Shown: positions 31,737-42,153 of the stretch, in pieces
How the letters are laid out: every line of letters begins with the position of its first letter
Numbering within the stretch: the stretch's first letter is position 1
Assembly (NCBI GenBank): GCA_024195585.1
Contig: SWBL01000119.1
Coordinates: 1 to 64,000 of the forward strand
Source of the DNA: Aureobasidium sp. EXF-3400
Lineage: Eukaryota > Ascomycota > Dothideomycetes > Dothideales > Saccotheciaceae
DNA length: 64,000 nucleotides
Reading direction: 5' to 3'
Made by a program: the position numbers and the translations under genes
The notes under the pieces: model-generated
Database searches by the model: none
The model's input: only the letters and a program-made list of their open reading frames with translations
Told to the model about the DNA's origin: nothing

Positions 31737-33185
31737 TCAGACCATGACTCTTCTCAAACCTCCACTCCCGCCCAACAACCTTCTTCCACTGACCGCGCAC
31801 CTTCCTCTTCCATCTTCCCAGGTTCCTTCTCTGTTCCCACCGGATTGATCTTTCCACCCTGACTCTTCCGTACTGCCCTGCATGAAAGCCACTTGACGAG
31901 GATGCTCACCTTCCAACCAGCGGAAGATGCATGTGTAGCAAAAGACATAGCCTGTCTGGGCCGCAGTGGGTGTTTGAATGGCGGACAAGCAGATTGGACA
32001 GCTTGATGAAGCAGCCGGAGGTGCGACAGTAAAGATGGGTAGATTCGTCTGCGCCGAGATTGGCGGTTTAATCTTTTCCTTTTCTTCCTCTTCCTTCTCT
32101 TCTTCTTTCGCTTGATCCTTCTCACCATCAGAAGTAGCAAAAGTGACTCCAGACTTTTGAGCTGTCGCAGTCGACGGAACAGCTTTTGGTATGCCTGTGA
32201 TAGTAGGCGCAGGCAACTCTAATCCCTCTGCAGCTTTCCTGCTCAATTGTCTCGCAAAGTCACTCGCATGCCACCATTCCAGGAACTTGAGCGCGAATAT
32301 CGAAGTCGGGAGTAGAATCTTCAGACTGCTGAGTAACCTCGGATACACAATCTGCGTAAATGTCCTGGGACTTAGTAAAGACTGAGAACCTGGCTTTGCA
32401 CCAGAAACAGGTAAAGGTGCAGCAGCGGAGGCAATAGCTTTATAGTCTGCTGAATTCATGCGTCGTATCCTGGTACCTATGAGCCAGAAGAATGGATTAT
32501 GGTATTTTGAGGTATCGAAGAGGTAGGCGAGGTTAAACGCCAGTAGGGAGAAGTAATATGCTGCATTCACTGAAGGGTATATCTTCCGCAGAAACCACTT
32601 GTAGTAGTGGAATATTCGTTGTTTGTAGGTTGCATTATCTTGTAGTGTGTCTCCTCTGAACGCTGGGCCCAGGATATTGGCAGAGGCGGCGTGGATATCG
32701 TAGTGTTCGTCCAATTTCCGTTTTGTGTACGGTAACAGTACCATAACCAGGAGATTCTTGTAGACATCTTTGTTGGTCAATTTGAGCGTTTCGCGAACTT
32801 GTTCGGGTGCTCCCAGGGATGCGCGAGGGATTTCGTGGCCTTTGGTGTGTAGAACTCTTTCTCGTTTGAGACCGTAGAAGTTTTCTGTGAAGCCGCCGCC
32901 GTAGGTGCGTAGGTAATGGCGTTCGACGAGGAGGGAGATGAAGGCGTAGAGTTCGTCGAAGGAGTTGAGGATGCGGAGGAGGTAGCGGGGATGGCGGTGG
33001 GTTGCGACAGCGAGGAGATACCGTAGAGAGGGCGGTATGAGGGCGCCTAGTTGTTGCTCTGAGAGAAGCTCTAGTCGAACAGTCAGTTATGCGATACTTT
33101 GGGTTGCGACAGGTAGCGATGTGTTACCGAAGAGGGAGGGTTTCTGGTCGTCGAGGCCGCTTTGCAGATTTGTCATGAACTCCAT
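31737..33185 (-). CDS. PEX12: Peroxin-12, RING E3 component of the peroxisomal import complex
   Basis: PEX12 with PEX2 and PEX10 forms the membrane ubiquitin ligase that recycles the import receptor PEX5. Exons 33185-33128 and 33070-31737 give 463 residues; the 57-nt intron (GTAACA, ACTGAC branch, GACTAG) closes at phase 1. The N-terminal Pex2/Pex12 domain includes RHPRYLLRILNSFDELYAF, RTYGGGFTENFYGLKRERV and membrane helices through about 330. An acidic, Lys/Glu-rich linker (about 335-355) precedes the RING: Cys377, Cys380, Cys397, Cys400 and Cys444. This is a reduced zinc-ligand set as expected for PEX12. The end GRRLLGGSGGLRRVMV matches the family. The RING contains an insertion (about 405-440) between the CYTC and CAV parts. 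Confidence 0.94.
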
Positions 33186-34076
33186 GGCTGTTGTTTTGTG
33201 TCCCTCATCCTACTCTTGAGGTGTGCCTAGTCCAGGAAAGATTCGAGAAGAAAGCTGTGTTGATCTGAGAGACCATGTTTGCATTCACATGCTGTTCGTG
33301 ACGCGGGTGTCAAGTCCGGGGGTGCTCCACAGGCCGAGGTCGCTCGGCCTTGGCATCTTTCCAGCCGATTTCCGCAAACGACACCACCCTGTCCACTTGA
33401 TGAATTGCCCTCAAGCGTCCAATTTTGATTCAAATGGCAAGAACCGAACATGACTGCATCTGAGGGAGAGGTGAGATTGATCAACTTGATATGCTGTTTG
33501 AATTGGCGGTCTCTGTGACGGCGTTAACAACATAGGCTCTCAAAAGTGGAAGGCTCGAGGCGTGGTGATTTCCAAGCATGAGCTTTTGTCGATAAAACAC
33601 TTCCACCGCGGTGCTGCATCTAGTACAAACATTGTCTGTTGGTCACGAAAGACGCACCCATGACATACAGCGACATCCGACTAGGATTGCATACTCCGGA
33701 TTTGAACCTTTCTAACTGGATAAGGCAAATTTGGGCAGCTAAATTGTCAGAATATCGTGGTTCTGACAACCACTGGTCCCAAGTAGTATGGTGAACCTGA
33801 ACATGGGTCATAACCAGCGCAGTTGTTGCATCGACTCGAATGACCCTTAGTGTAACAGCTAGTACGAACTGAGCAGCCTCTAGCGTATTGACTTTGACTG
33901 GATAAGGTGCTAGAAGTGGTTACTTGCTCAATTCAAGCAGCTGCCAAGGGGATGACCGTGTACTTGTGGAGACACTGGGAAGACGAACCAATATACCCTT
34001 AACTTCAAGATCTGCGACTTGACGACAGCTCTTTCAATATCCTGTCAGCACCCAGCCAAGTCATCCCGTTAATCGC
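33186..34076. other. Intergenic region, divergent promoters of PEX12 and an orphan gene
   Basis: No supportable gene. Several words of the type ACTTGA/TCAAGT occur near the right end (around 33900-34060), as in other orphan-gene promoters here. Confidence 0.4.
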
Positions 34077-34595
34077 ATGCCAAACCAACCCGAGAATCCC
34101 GTAGACTTCGCATCCACATCCAAGACCATGTCACTCAACAATGTTAACCAGCGTACCGACATTGCCGTGCCCAAGCTCGTCGTCAAGATGCTTGAAGAAG
34201 ACGTCAACGAACTCCCAGAATCACCAGCCTCGTTGAGTCACAGTGAGCAAAGCACAGATCACAGAGACGACACCTACCAGCAAACAATCGAAAAGCCACA
34301 TGCCACAGAGCATGGTGTGGTGACCATCCCAGTCGCAGTGCTCGCCAGTCTCAAGCGCCAGCTGGACTCCGCTCAGGCTTCGATTGCAAATCTTGAACGA
34401 TACGCTGCGCAAGTCGAGTCAAGGCATCGAGTGGACTTGGAGCATTGGATCTCTGAGCGCTCTGAGCGAGCCAGACTTGAGGAGGCATTGGCAAACGAGA
34501 AGCGCAAGTCAAGATTCGAGCGTGACCTCGAGGAGATTGACAAGGCGATTGAGGCTCTGGATGTGGCCTGGGGAAAGATGCAAAATAATTCGTGA
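34077..34595 (+). CDS. Coiled-coil orphan protein, tandem copy 1
   Basis: A 172-residue protein starting at ATG 34077. The first part is disordered with an acidic centre; the second half (about 85-165) is a coiled coil (VAVLASLKRQLDSAQASIAN through ERDLEEIDKAIEALDVAW). The N-terminus (MP..xExP..xTSxTM, then ..AxxKLVV) is shared with the next gene at 34832, and the DNA just upstream of both starts is also similar, so the two look like a tandem duplication. A second in-frame ATG at residue 18 (MSLNNVNQ) is also conserved in position in the neighbour. No function known. Confidence 0.65.
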   Translation: MPNQPENPVDFASTSKTMSLNNVNQRTDIAVPKLVVKMLEEDVNELPESPASLSHSEQSTDHRDDTYQQTIEKPHATEHGVVTIPVAVLASLKRQLDSAQASIANLERYAAQVESRHRVDLEHWISERSERARLEEALANEKRKSRFERDLEEIDKAIEALDVAWGKMQNNS

Positions 34596-34831
34596 GGAAG
34601 CTTTGCTCCTGTACTTGAGGGAAATGGCGTTCTTAACTTTCTCTTCTCACTTGCTACAAAGACTTAATTGAGGAAATTGATGACTGCTGAAATGTCTACT
34701 TGCTCAATATACAGGCGAAGAAGCTAGCCGGCGACTTATGACTAACTGAGCCCTACTTCTACCACTCCATCAGTTCTTCGTCACCTCTTGGATATCTTGC
34801 CAACAATCAACCAAGTTACACCGTCGATTAC

Positions 34832-35311
34832 ATGCCAAAGCGACTCGAGAGTCCTATCTACCTTACTTTTACATCCATCACCATGCCATCCAATTCTATC
34901 TTGGAAGACATCAAACAGCGCGCAACCATCGCAAGGCTCAAGCTCGTCGTACAAAGTCTTGACCAAAACCTCGCGAAGCCCCACAAGTCAATAGCAGAGC
35001 ACAGTATCCGCTACGGCCAACTCACAGAGGACCATCAAGAGCGCGCTACATTCTTCAGGAGTCTTCATCGTGTGGTTCAAGACATGTTTGAGATAGAAGA
35101 TCGCGCAAAGACCATTATGGCTGCTTCATTGGCCGATTTCGACGCTCTCGGATCGAATACTGACCAAAGACTGGTAATCGAGAGAGACGAACTTGGTCGG
35201 AAGCTGGCATCCTTGAAGTCTGATTTGGAAGACCAGAAGCGTGCTAAGTCAATGGCTGCCATGGGCGATACGATGGGAGGAATGCTCAAACCATTCTTGA
35301 TGGATGAGTAG
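34832..35311 (+). CDS. Coiled-coil orphan protein, tandem copy 2
   Basis: A 159-residue protein, tandem paralogue of 34077-34595. It shares the MPxxxExP start, TSxTM at residues 14-18 and the following (IAR)LKLVVQSLDQNL segment. The rest is helical (EDHQERATFFRSLHRVVQDM; LVIERDELGRKLASLKSDLE) and ends in a Met/Gly-rich tail (MAAMGDTMGGMLKPFLMDE). The C-terminal halves of the two copies have diverged strongly. Real start is either 34832 or the internal ATG at residue 18. Function unknown. Confidence 0.65.
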   Translation: MPKRLESPIYLTFTSITMPSNSILEDIKQRATIARLKLVVQSLDQNLAKPHKSIAEHSIRYGQLTEDHQERATFFRSLHRVVQDMFEIEDRAKTIMAASLADFDALGSNTDQRLVIERDELGRKLASLKSDLEDQKRAKSMAAMGDTMGGMLKPFLMDE

Positions 35312-35589
35312 AAGTCCGAGGCCAGGACTTCACCACAGGGAAGCCATCGGGTCCTTGAATCTTATATGGTCTCTCTGCTCTCAATTGAGACGATCCGAAC
35401 ATGTAACAGCTGCAGTGAGAAATCCTTTGAGGAGGGACATTGACCCGCTTTCTTTCGTATGTGCTTCTGACCATGCTGTCTACCTCTAAAGACATCGTCG
35501 CATTGTGTATCCCTTGCCCCTGACCATTGTTCGGGTACATGACTGAGTAAAACCCCTGTATCAGTCTCTGCTAGACGTATACATCACAT

Positions 35590-36257
35590 CTACGCTGCTG
35601 AGCGAGATTTACGATACTCTGGTCGGTTCACTGACCTGATCGACGCAGATCTTGGTGGTTCGTCGATCCGTGCTTGTGCTTGCTCAATCTTTGTCTGCTC
35701 TGCAGCGTCAACGAGCTGTTGGTTTGATTTCCGAGCGTCTGCCAGCCAGGCCTCTTGTTGCTTGAGGTATAACATGCTCGCCGCGTGATACTAGCGCTTT
35801 CAGCTTCAGCTTTTTGCTTGGCTTGTCCAAGGTCGTGGTAGTGCGTGTTCATTTTCTGAATCCGCTGGGTGTGCTGTGTTTTGAGCTTGTCGAGCTGGTC
35901 GGCGTGCTGCTTGGTGAGCTTCGTCGATTCGGCTCCGAGTTGTTCAGTCACGGCTTTTTCCTATTCCAATTCATCCTTCAAGCCACGCAGGTCGCCTTCA
36001 GTATTCAATCTCGAGTCATTGGCGGATTTGATCTGAGGTTTGAGGTTCAAGACATCTTGCTCAGCTTTCATCAAGGCCCGAGTAGAATTAGTGAGCTGGT
36101 TTGCGTGACTGCTCGCAGCCTGCCTGACGCCTTTCCTGTGGTTTCTCTTCTTGGACGTTCTTTATATGCTCTCTCATTATGGCTAGCTCTTGGAAGACGA
36201 CCTAAAAAAGATATGTATCACCAGGCAAGATACCCATCTGTTGTGAGCAACAGGTGA
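35590..36257 (-). pseudogene. Broken coiled-coil orphan gene
   Basis: Reading the minus strand from about 36230, helical protein sequence continues through several lesions. A frame change occurs near 36095 (between QAGCEQS and QLTNSTRALMKAEQ). An in-frame TAG follows at about 35960 (LKDELE*EKAVTEQLGAE), then a frame change near 35775 between AKQKAEAESASITR and YLKQQEAWLADARKSNQ. The pieces together would make a continuous coiled coil of about 200 residues. The short gaps are too small for introns. Sequence resembling the upstream flank of the intact gene at 37459-38775 is found at 36704-36860, supporting a duplicated, decayed relative. Confidence 0.6.
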
Positions 36258-36287
36258 TCTATCGATATTGATCAAAGTCTCGGACTC

Positions 36288-36665
36288 ATGGATTTGGAGC
36301 AAGATGATGCCAACATAAGAGCTATCCATAGCCTTGTTTCCTCGAGCGAGTTACGAAATTCCAAGCAGGAGATGCAAAATGGGTATGACACACTGGTCAG
36401 CACGACTAACCGAATCGATTGGGCTATCTATCTCATATTGGATGAGAGGCTCAAGACCACAACCAACAAGAATACTCGCAAGGCATCTGGCCTTGACATC
36501 AGCCAACATCAAGGTAATCGATTCGAAGATGAGTTGCAGCCCATCTTCCACCAAGGAGGAGCAATCAGGTCCTTAAATCCTTCTCTATACGTCTGGTCCC
36601 GAGGTTCGAGTATTGTGAGAGTGGGTTGGGGACCAGGGTGGTTTAAGGATCAGAAGAAGTTGTGA
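36288..36665 (+). CDS. Possible small ORF, weak
   Basis: A 125-codon open frame (MDLEQDDANIRAIHSLVSSS) with mixed composition and no motif. It lies between a decayed gene and its probable old promoter, so it may simply be chance reading of duplicated DNA. Reported with low confidence only. Confidence 0.2.
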   Translation: MDLEQDDANIRAIHSLVSSSELRNSKQEMQNGYDTLVSTTNRIDWAIYLILDERLKTTTNKNTRKASGLDISQHQGNRFEDELQPIFHQGGAIRSLNPSLYVWSRGSSIVRVGWGPGWFKDQKKL

Positions 36666-36703
36666 GACTGATGGACGGGACGTTTTATGAGAGACCTCGC
36701 GAA

Positions 36704-36860
36704 GTTGGACCTCGAAGGGCCGAATTCGAGTCCCCGCGAGGATTTCTTCTTGTGTAGGTCTTGGCGGAAGCAGAAGTGTTATAAGAAGTTTGGGAACAAA
36801 GGCGGGCACGACGATTCAGCGCAGCCAAAACAGCCTTTCCAAACAAAGGCAGGCGCAACG
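36704..36860. repeat. Diverged copy of the DNA at 38938-39085
   Basis: This stretch and 38938-39085 share, in the same order and orientation, blocks such as TCGCGAAG(T/C)TGGA(C/T)CTC, TTCGAGT and AGAAGTTT..AA..AAAG..GGC, then CAGC(G/A)CAGCCAA(A/G)ACA. Most differences are transitions. The second copy is the 5' flank of the coiled-coil gene at 37459-38775, so this copy is probably the old 5' flank of the pseudogene to its left. Confidence 0.55.
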
Positions 36861-37458
36861 ACCCAGTCAGCCACAACAAACACCGAGGGAAGCCTCAACA
36901 CCAAGGCCAGGGCGTGAAATCTCCGCATATTGGAGGTTATCCTTTACCAAACTCAATCTTATTCCGATAGAGAGTATGAGTAGCTGTTGATCGATCCGTC
37001 TCTTGACTACATCGGAGAACAAACTTGATGCGGTCAAGCAAGCCAAGCTACCGTCTCTTATACCTACAACACCGAGAACGAGATTGATAGATAGCTCACG
37101 TTTTCCGCCGTGAGAAGACGAGTGAGTTAATTGAAGAGATCTGTAGATCAGCAAAGGATCTTGGACTTGGACAGAAGAGCCAAGTAGAGATAGAATATGT
37201 ATCTAGTCACGAAACGACCAACAATCAGGGGTAAGAGATACAACCATGTCTTCAATTTGCTTCGGGCGCCTCTCAGAAAGGGGCCGGTTTCATAGCTATC
37301 AACTCAGGAGCTACATCAGTGTCTTCATGCTGTCTCAAGCAACAGTAAAATATCTTCTTTATAAGAATTCTTCCAGCAACCTTGGTATCTCCATCAAGCT
37401 ACGATGTCGGGAACAATCGAACTCTTCCTTATCTCAACGAATCGATGACTTGGCTTGT

Positions 37459-38775
37459 TCAAGAATCAGGCCAAACGCCGATGGCCTGGCGCGACTTGCT
37501 GATAGTGTTTCTGTATGAGATGTACTTTTGCTTGATCGAGGGATTGTCTTCGACAACTTCGTTGGGCAGAGGAAGTGCCTCCCAACGGCCGTTGTTATTG
37601 CCGAAGCAGATAACTCGGTTATTTGCACAAGCTTTACAGGCGAAGCTCCCGGCTTCGGAGTTGGTCCAGTAATGAGTTCTGCGATGAACAGCACTCCACA
37701 AGCACTTCTTGGAGTACTTGTCAAAGTCCACGGACATCCAGGCGAGCTCTCCCTCTTCCTTCGTGATCGCCTCAAACTTCGCCTTCTGAATGTCCCATGT
37801 CGCCTCAAGCTCATCCCAAGTATCATCCGGGTCTTGGTCGTTGGTTTGAAGAATTCCATAATCGTCAAGCCAGACCTTTCTCTCCCCGTCATCTATATCT
37901 TGGTCGTGATCGTGAAGAGTGACGGACTCGTAATCTTGCACATCCATCATGGCCTGGTCGTCGTCGTGAGTCTCGACCATGTGCGTGAAGTCATCGTGAG
38001 TCTCGACCATGTGCGTGAAGTCAGTCACCTCGAGCTCGTCGTCTGACTCGAAGTCCTGCGGGCCCCTCTGGTGGCCGAAGACCTGATTGTCAAGCTGGAA
38101 GCCCTGTTGTTGGTCTTGGTTGTCAAGTTGTGAGGCGTAAGCTCCCCTGTCGTGCTCAGGAGTGACGTCTCTCGAGGTTTTACGACCACGACCCAAGATG
38201 TTGATGAACTGCTGAAGACCATCCATGAACTCTCTCTGCTTCCTTTGGGATACCTCAAAGGCAGTTTCCAGCGTCTGCAGTCTGGACTTGGTCGTTTCTT
38301 CAGAGATAGCAAGAGCCTTGACTTTACTGGTCAAGCCGGTCTGCTCATCTTCAAGGTGAGAAGTGTCAATGACAGTCTCGGCGACTTCCACTTGGAGGTT
38401 CTCCAGTACACCCTGCCATTCCCCAAGTTTGCTCTGGATCGCTTCGACCGTGGTGGTGCGGGTATGAAGGTCCGATATGAGCTTGGCGACTGTCTTTTTG
38501 AGGGCGGAATTCTCCTCCTCGAGAGCGTCCTGTCTTCTTGAGAGCCTCGTATTCTTCTCCTCGATGGCATCCTGTCTCTGTGAGAACCTCAGAACCTTCT
38601 CCTCCATAGCTTCCTGTGCCTGTGAGAGCCTCAGAGTTTGCTCCTCAAGAGTGTCCAGTCTCTGTGAGAGCCTCAGGATCTTTCTCTCGAGGTGGTAGAG
38701 GTCTGCATTGTAAGTCTTTGCGACGAAGTCGAGAATCTCTTCTACGAAGGCGTCCTTGTCGCTTCTGGATGACAT
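37459..38775 (-). CDS. Coiled-coil orphan protein with 14-residue repeats and Cys-rich C-terminal module
   Basis: A 438-residue single-exon protein. The frame extends five codons above through GTG only, so ATG 38775 (MSSRSDKD) is the start. Residues about 28-92 are four to five 14-residue (two-heptad) units of the form LEEx(T/K)xRLSQRQDA, encoded by a 42-bp tandem repeat. More coiled coil follows to about 195. An acidic middle contains a perfect ten-residue duplication (DFTHMVETHD twice, about 275-295) and many Asp/His. The C-terminal module (about 340-438) has HRRTHYWTNSEAGSFACKAC, then NNRVICFGNNNGRWEALPLP. That pattern, seen in other fungal orphans, suggests a small metal-binding or reader domain. 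Function unknown. Confidence 0.72.
   Translation of the reverse strand: MSSRSDKDAFVEEILDFVAKTYNADLYHLERKILRLSQRLDTLEEQTLRLSQAQEAMEEKVLRFSQRQDAIEEKNTRLSRRQDALEEENSALKKTVAKLISDLHTRTTTVEAIQSKLGEWQGVLENLQVEVAETVIDTSHLEDEQTGLTSKVKALAISEETTKSRLQTLETAFEVSQRKQREFMDGLQQFINILGRGRKTSRDVTPEHDRGAYASQLDNQDQQQGFQLDNQVFGHQRGPQDFESDDELEVTDFTHMVETHDDFTHMVETHDDDQAMMDVQDYESVTLHDHDQDIDDGERKVWLDDYGILQTNDQDPDDTWDELEATWDIQKAKFEAITKEEGELAWMSVDFDKYSKKCLWSAVHRRTHYWTNSEAGSFACKACANNRVICFGNNNGRWEALPLPNEVVEDNPSIKQKYISYRNTISKSRQAIGVWPDS
38480..38700. repeat. 42-bp tandem repeat coding for 14-residue coiled-coil units
   Basis: Within the coiled-coil gene, units of 42 bp with TGTGAGAGCCTCAG(A/G) and CTCCTC(G/C)A(G/T)(A/G) cores recur four to five times. 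The unit length of 42 bp equals two heptads. Confidence 0.7.
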
Positions 38776-40751
38776 GGCGATGGACTTCACAGCAGATCAG
38801 ATGGAGCACTTGACTTGAGACACGAGGCGCGTAACTTACAGCAGGACTTCGCAAGTATGAAGTGGAGGATCAAGGAGAGGTGGTTGATTGATAGTCAGGC
38901 GGGACTGCGAAGTCGAATGAGGCGGTCCTCTTCGAGGGTTGTCGCGAAGCTGGATCTCAGGGGCTAAGTTCGAGTTGGGGTGAGAGTGGGTTGTGGTGGT
39001 GGACGCGGAGAAAGAATCAAGAAGTTTCAAAACGAAAGTAGGCGCGACTCTCCAGCACAGCCAAGACAACCGGGCCCACGAAAGCTGATGACAAGGGGGA
39101 AACTGTACGGGAAAACAAGGGCGAGGAGAAAAGTGAATAGGAAGGAGGAAAAATATGCAAACGAGAGTGACTTCCACCGAACGCCGAGAGCCACAAAGTT
39201 GCCTTGCTGCACAGTAGCTTTCGACCACACAGACTATTTGCCGGAGACATGAAAATACTCGGCCTCGACTGTAATCCGAGCCTGACTCTCCTGCTTCTCT
39301 CATTTACGGTAAACCCACTTGCGCTGCAGGTATGCGCTGCGACTTCACATACACGAGCGCAGCTATGATGACACCTCCAAAGATCTTTCCCCATAGCCAC
39401 CAGGAAATTCGGGAGAGCATTCTGCATGCTTTATAGTGGAAAGAAACCAACTGCTGACTTATTATAGACTCGAGTTCGCACGGAGAAGCGAACCTCCGCT
39501 CGGCCAGACGAACAGGCATCCCTCGCAACGTACCCCTTGGAAGGCGCAGCGCATTGGCATAGGAGAAACACAGCGAGAGAACGTTCAGGAGTTATGCCCT
39601 GCTTCTATCATGATGCGAGTGAGAAGAAGGAGATTCAAATCAACAGAAGACGTGGATAAAAACGCACGGTCGCTTTCTTTCTTTCCGCACAACATTCCGC
39701 GATCCGACAGAGATAATTCGACGAACAACCAGTGACAATTCTCTGGAAGCGTTTCCGAGGGTTGTTCTTCCACGCTCTAAGAGATGGATGTGGAATCAAG
39801 CAGAATCAGGGTACTCACAAGCAAGATTGAACACTCATGCGACAAGGTGGGTTTGTAGACTCCCAGCTCGAAGCCGTTTGCCCTCGACATTGGAGGAGAT
39901 CAAGAAAGCAGTTTGAGTAACTTCACAGGACTTTCAACCCTCGGTTGATCTGAGCTATATCGACGATATCACTGCTATAGGATGGTCGAATTGTGTGCTG
40001 TTTCGTCGGATTGCAAAAAGCTCTGTTCTCCTGTTCTGTCTATACTCTCTCCATTTACACACGACCATCGAGCTTATAATGACCACTTGAAAAATACTCG
40101 ACCTAGTGTTGTCTCAAAAACCAGCACAATGGAATCATTTCATTGGTATGAATAACACCACCATACTCGAATTTGTCTTTCTGCCTTTCACGCCTCTTGA
40201 TTCTTCCCATGTCCTACACCTTCACTTCACCCAGCATATATCCTTGCTTCCTTTCTGCTCTTCTCTCTTCCCCTCTTTGTTCGCCGACGATCTATGGGAT
40301 ACAACATATTTCAACCAAGTCCTTTCGCCACTTCAACACATCCACGTAGGTCAGTCAAATCAACCTTCGCGAAATTGGTAGGTCTTCAACCAGTCAGTGG
40401 GCCAAGCTCCACGATTAGTCCAGGATACCGTACTAGAGGTCAGCTTCGCGAGTGAAAGTGAAAGGCGAAATCTTCCGGTCTTGCGAACCCCCATCGACTC
40501 AGTGACTATACAGTGTCTGTGAATACCGATGGGAATTAGCTCACGGTAGGATCTCATAATCAGACGTATGAGAAGATTGATCAGAGTCATCATAGCACAA
40601 TATCGACACAGGTTAAGTTAAAGCATTTTCTCTTTTGATTTCTTGATTTCTTGATTTCCTGATTTCCTGATTTCCTGATTTCCTGATTTCTCGATGTATC
40701 GTATCATGCTTGGAAATATGCCGCTGGGGTGCGACATCTTGGCTTCGATAT
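38776..40751. other. Long intergenic region
   Basis: Holds the 5' flank of the coiled-coil gene (including the block 38938-39085 duplicated at 36704-36860) and an 8-bp repeat array near the right end. Open frames at 38836-39303, 39017-39427 and 39436-39735 have no motifs or splice logic. No gene supported. Confidence 0.45.
40637..40692. repeat. Seven 8-bp tandem repeats
   Basis: Seven consecutive units of GATTTC(C/T)T, the last ending TC. It is a simple microsatellite just downstream of the orphan gene ending at 40752. Confidence 0.9.
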
Positions 40752-41195
40752 CTAATGGAGTTTCTGGAAGAGTTTGGGGAAGAGTTTGGCCCCAGGTCCC
40801 AAGTTAGCAGCGTTTTCTCGGACGTAAGCTAAGAATGCAGCGCGTGCAGAGACTTCGCCGTAGCGTTGGTGAGTCTGAGAGTGCTCTCCGGTCTTTGTGG
40901 TTGATCCTGTATCCTTCGTGACACAGCTATCACCTCCAGTAGTCTCCAAGTCTGCCTCATGAGTCTCGTGGAGCTGCTCACGCTCGACAAGTACCTCCGC
41001 ACTTGCCTCAATCTCACCCTGATCCGTTCTGTGTTTCTTGGTGGAAGGCTCGTCGTCTGGAACTTCACGAGCTGCGCGCTTGCCAGTGGAAGCCTTTGCC
41101 TCGCTCTCCGGAGTGGGCGATAGAGCGAAGTTGACGAAGATCTGAATGTCCATCTCTGGTGGCAGAGCGAAGTTCTGGAAGATCTGAATATCCAT
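40752..41195 (-). CDS. Small nuclear-looking orphan protein with duplicated N-terminus
   Basis: A 147-residue protein from ATG 41195. The first 28 residues are a near-perfect tandem duplication of 14 residues (MDIQIFQNFALPPE then MDIQIFVNFALSPT). A likely bipartite nuclear signal follows (GKRAAREVPDDEPSTKKHR), then an acidic Thr/Glu-rich middle and a conserved-looking C-terminus (SARAAFLAYVRENAANLGP, KLFPKLFQKL). Above the start lies a good intron in the leader (41294-41236, 59 nt, GTAAGA, perfect TACTAAC, ATCAG) with no ATG in the preceding leader, so it is a 5'UTR intron. Function unknown. Confidence 0.6.
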   Translation of the reverse strand: MDIQIFQNFALPPEMDIQIFVNFALSPTPESEAKASTGKRAAREVPDDEPSTKKHRTDQGEIEASAEVLVEREQLHETHEADLETTGGDSCVTKDTGSTTKTGEHSQTHQRYGEVSARAAFLAYVRENAANLGPGAKLFPKLFQKLH

Positions 41196-41235
41196 GTTGG
41201 GTAGTTGTTGCGCGGGTGTTGACAAGGTACCAAGA

Positions 41236-41294
41236 CTGATCGAGAACTTGATCGTTAGTACTTGATGGTGATCGCTAAGGTGTTGAGATCTTAC
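41236..41294 (-). other. 5'UTR intron of the orphan gene at 40752-41195
   Basis: Donor GTAAGA, branch point TACTAAC and acceptor GATCAG in correct order and spacing on the minus strand; 59 nt. It ends 40 bp upstream of the ATG and no ATG is found in the exon sequence before it. Confidence 0.65.
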
Positions 41295-41315
41295 TTGAGA
41301 AGAAGAATTGGCCAA

Positions 41316-42153
41316 GACCCAAGGCCTAAGGTAAAGGTGGTGTGGACTTAAGGCGAAGTCAAAGACTTGACTCGGATCGTCAAGTCCTTGGAAAGACTGT
41401 ACTGGCGAAGCTATGTTACTCTAAGGGTAATGAGGCTGAATGGAAGGAAGAGGAGAGGGAGTAGATGAATGTCGAGAGAGCTTTTGAGGAAAGCCGCAGA
41501 GGAATATAAATGCCGACGAAGGGAATAGTCACGTTGACGAGTGAGAGTCGGAGGCAGATCTTTCCGATGTGAGTCGGAGTAGATCAAAGTGAAGGGCTCG
41601 AGAGATTTCTATTACCATACAGTCTTTGGGGAAGAATCACTGACAGAGACGGGTTGGGGGAATGGAAGAAGACAAATCGGTATCCCCCGTCTGCCAGATT
41701 ATGTGTAAACATGGAAAGACACAATGGTCTTCAGAAAGAGTGGGCAACCAAGGAAGGCTCAGAACATATCGCTTCTCAATGGATATTATCCGGCTTCTTG
41801 AGATTGTTACGCTTTCCAGTGGTAGAGACGATGCTAAAGACCGAGGGCGGAGAATGTTCGAGGGTCTACTGTCGACTCATGTGAAGATTCCACGGGACCA
41901 GATGCCCAGAGCGAAGAGTGCGAACGTCTGTGAGCGCCGCGAGTGCATCCAGAATCCGAACTCTCACTCAGGGAACCGCTACGGGCTTTCACTTCCAGTC
42001 CAATTTGTCGTTCTGTCCGTCTTCCTTCGCGCTCTCTCTCTCCTTCTCTCGTCACAGCACACATCATTTTCGAACCTTGACCGTACATTCCCGTAAGATC
42101 TTACCAGACGTATAGAGATCTTGAGTTGCACTGACACAGAGACCGCGTAGAAC
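41316..42153. other. Intergenic region, divergent promoters
   Basis: Promoter region shared by two orphan genes. It has GACTTGA..TCAAGTC inverted words near 41360-41390 like those at 14339-14464. Frames at 41654-42096 lack support. Confidence 0.4.
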
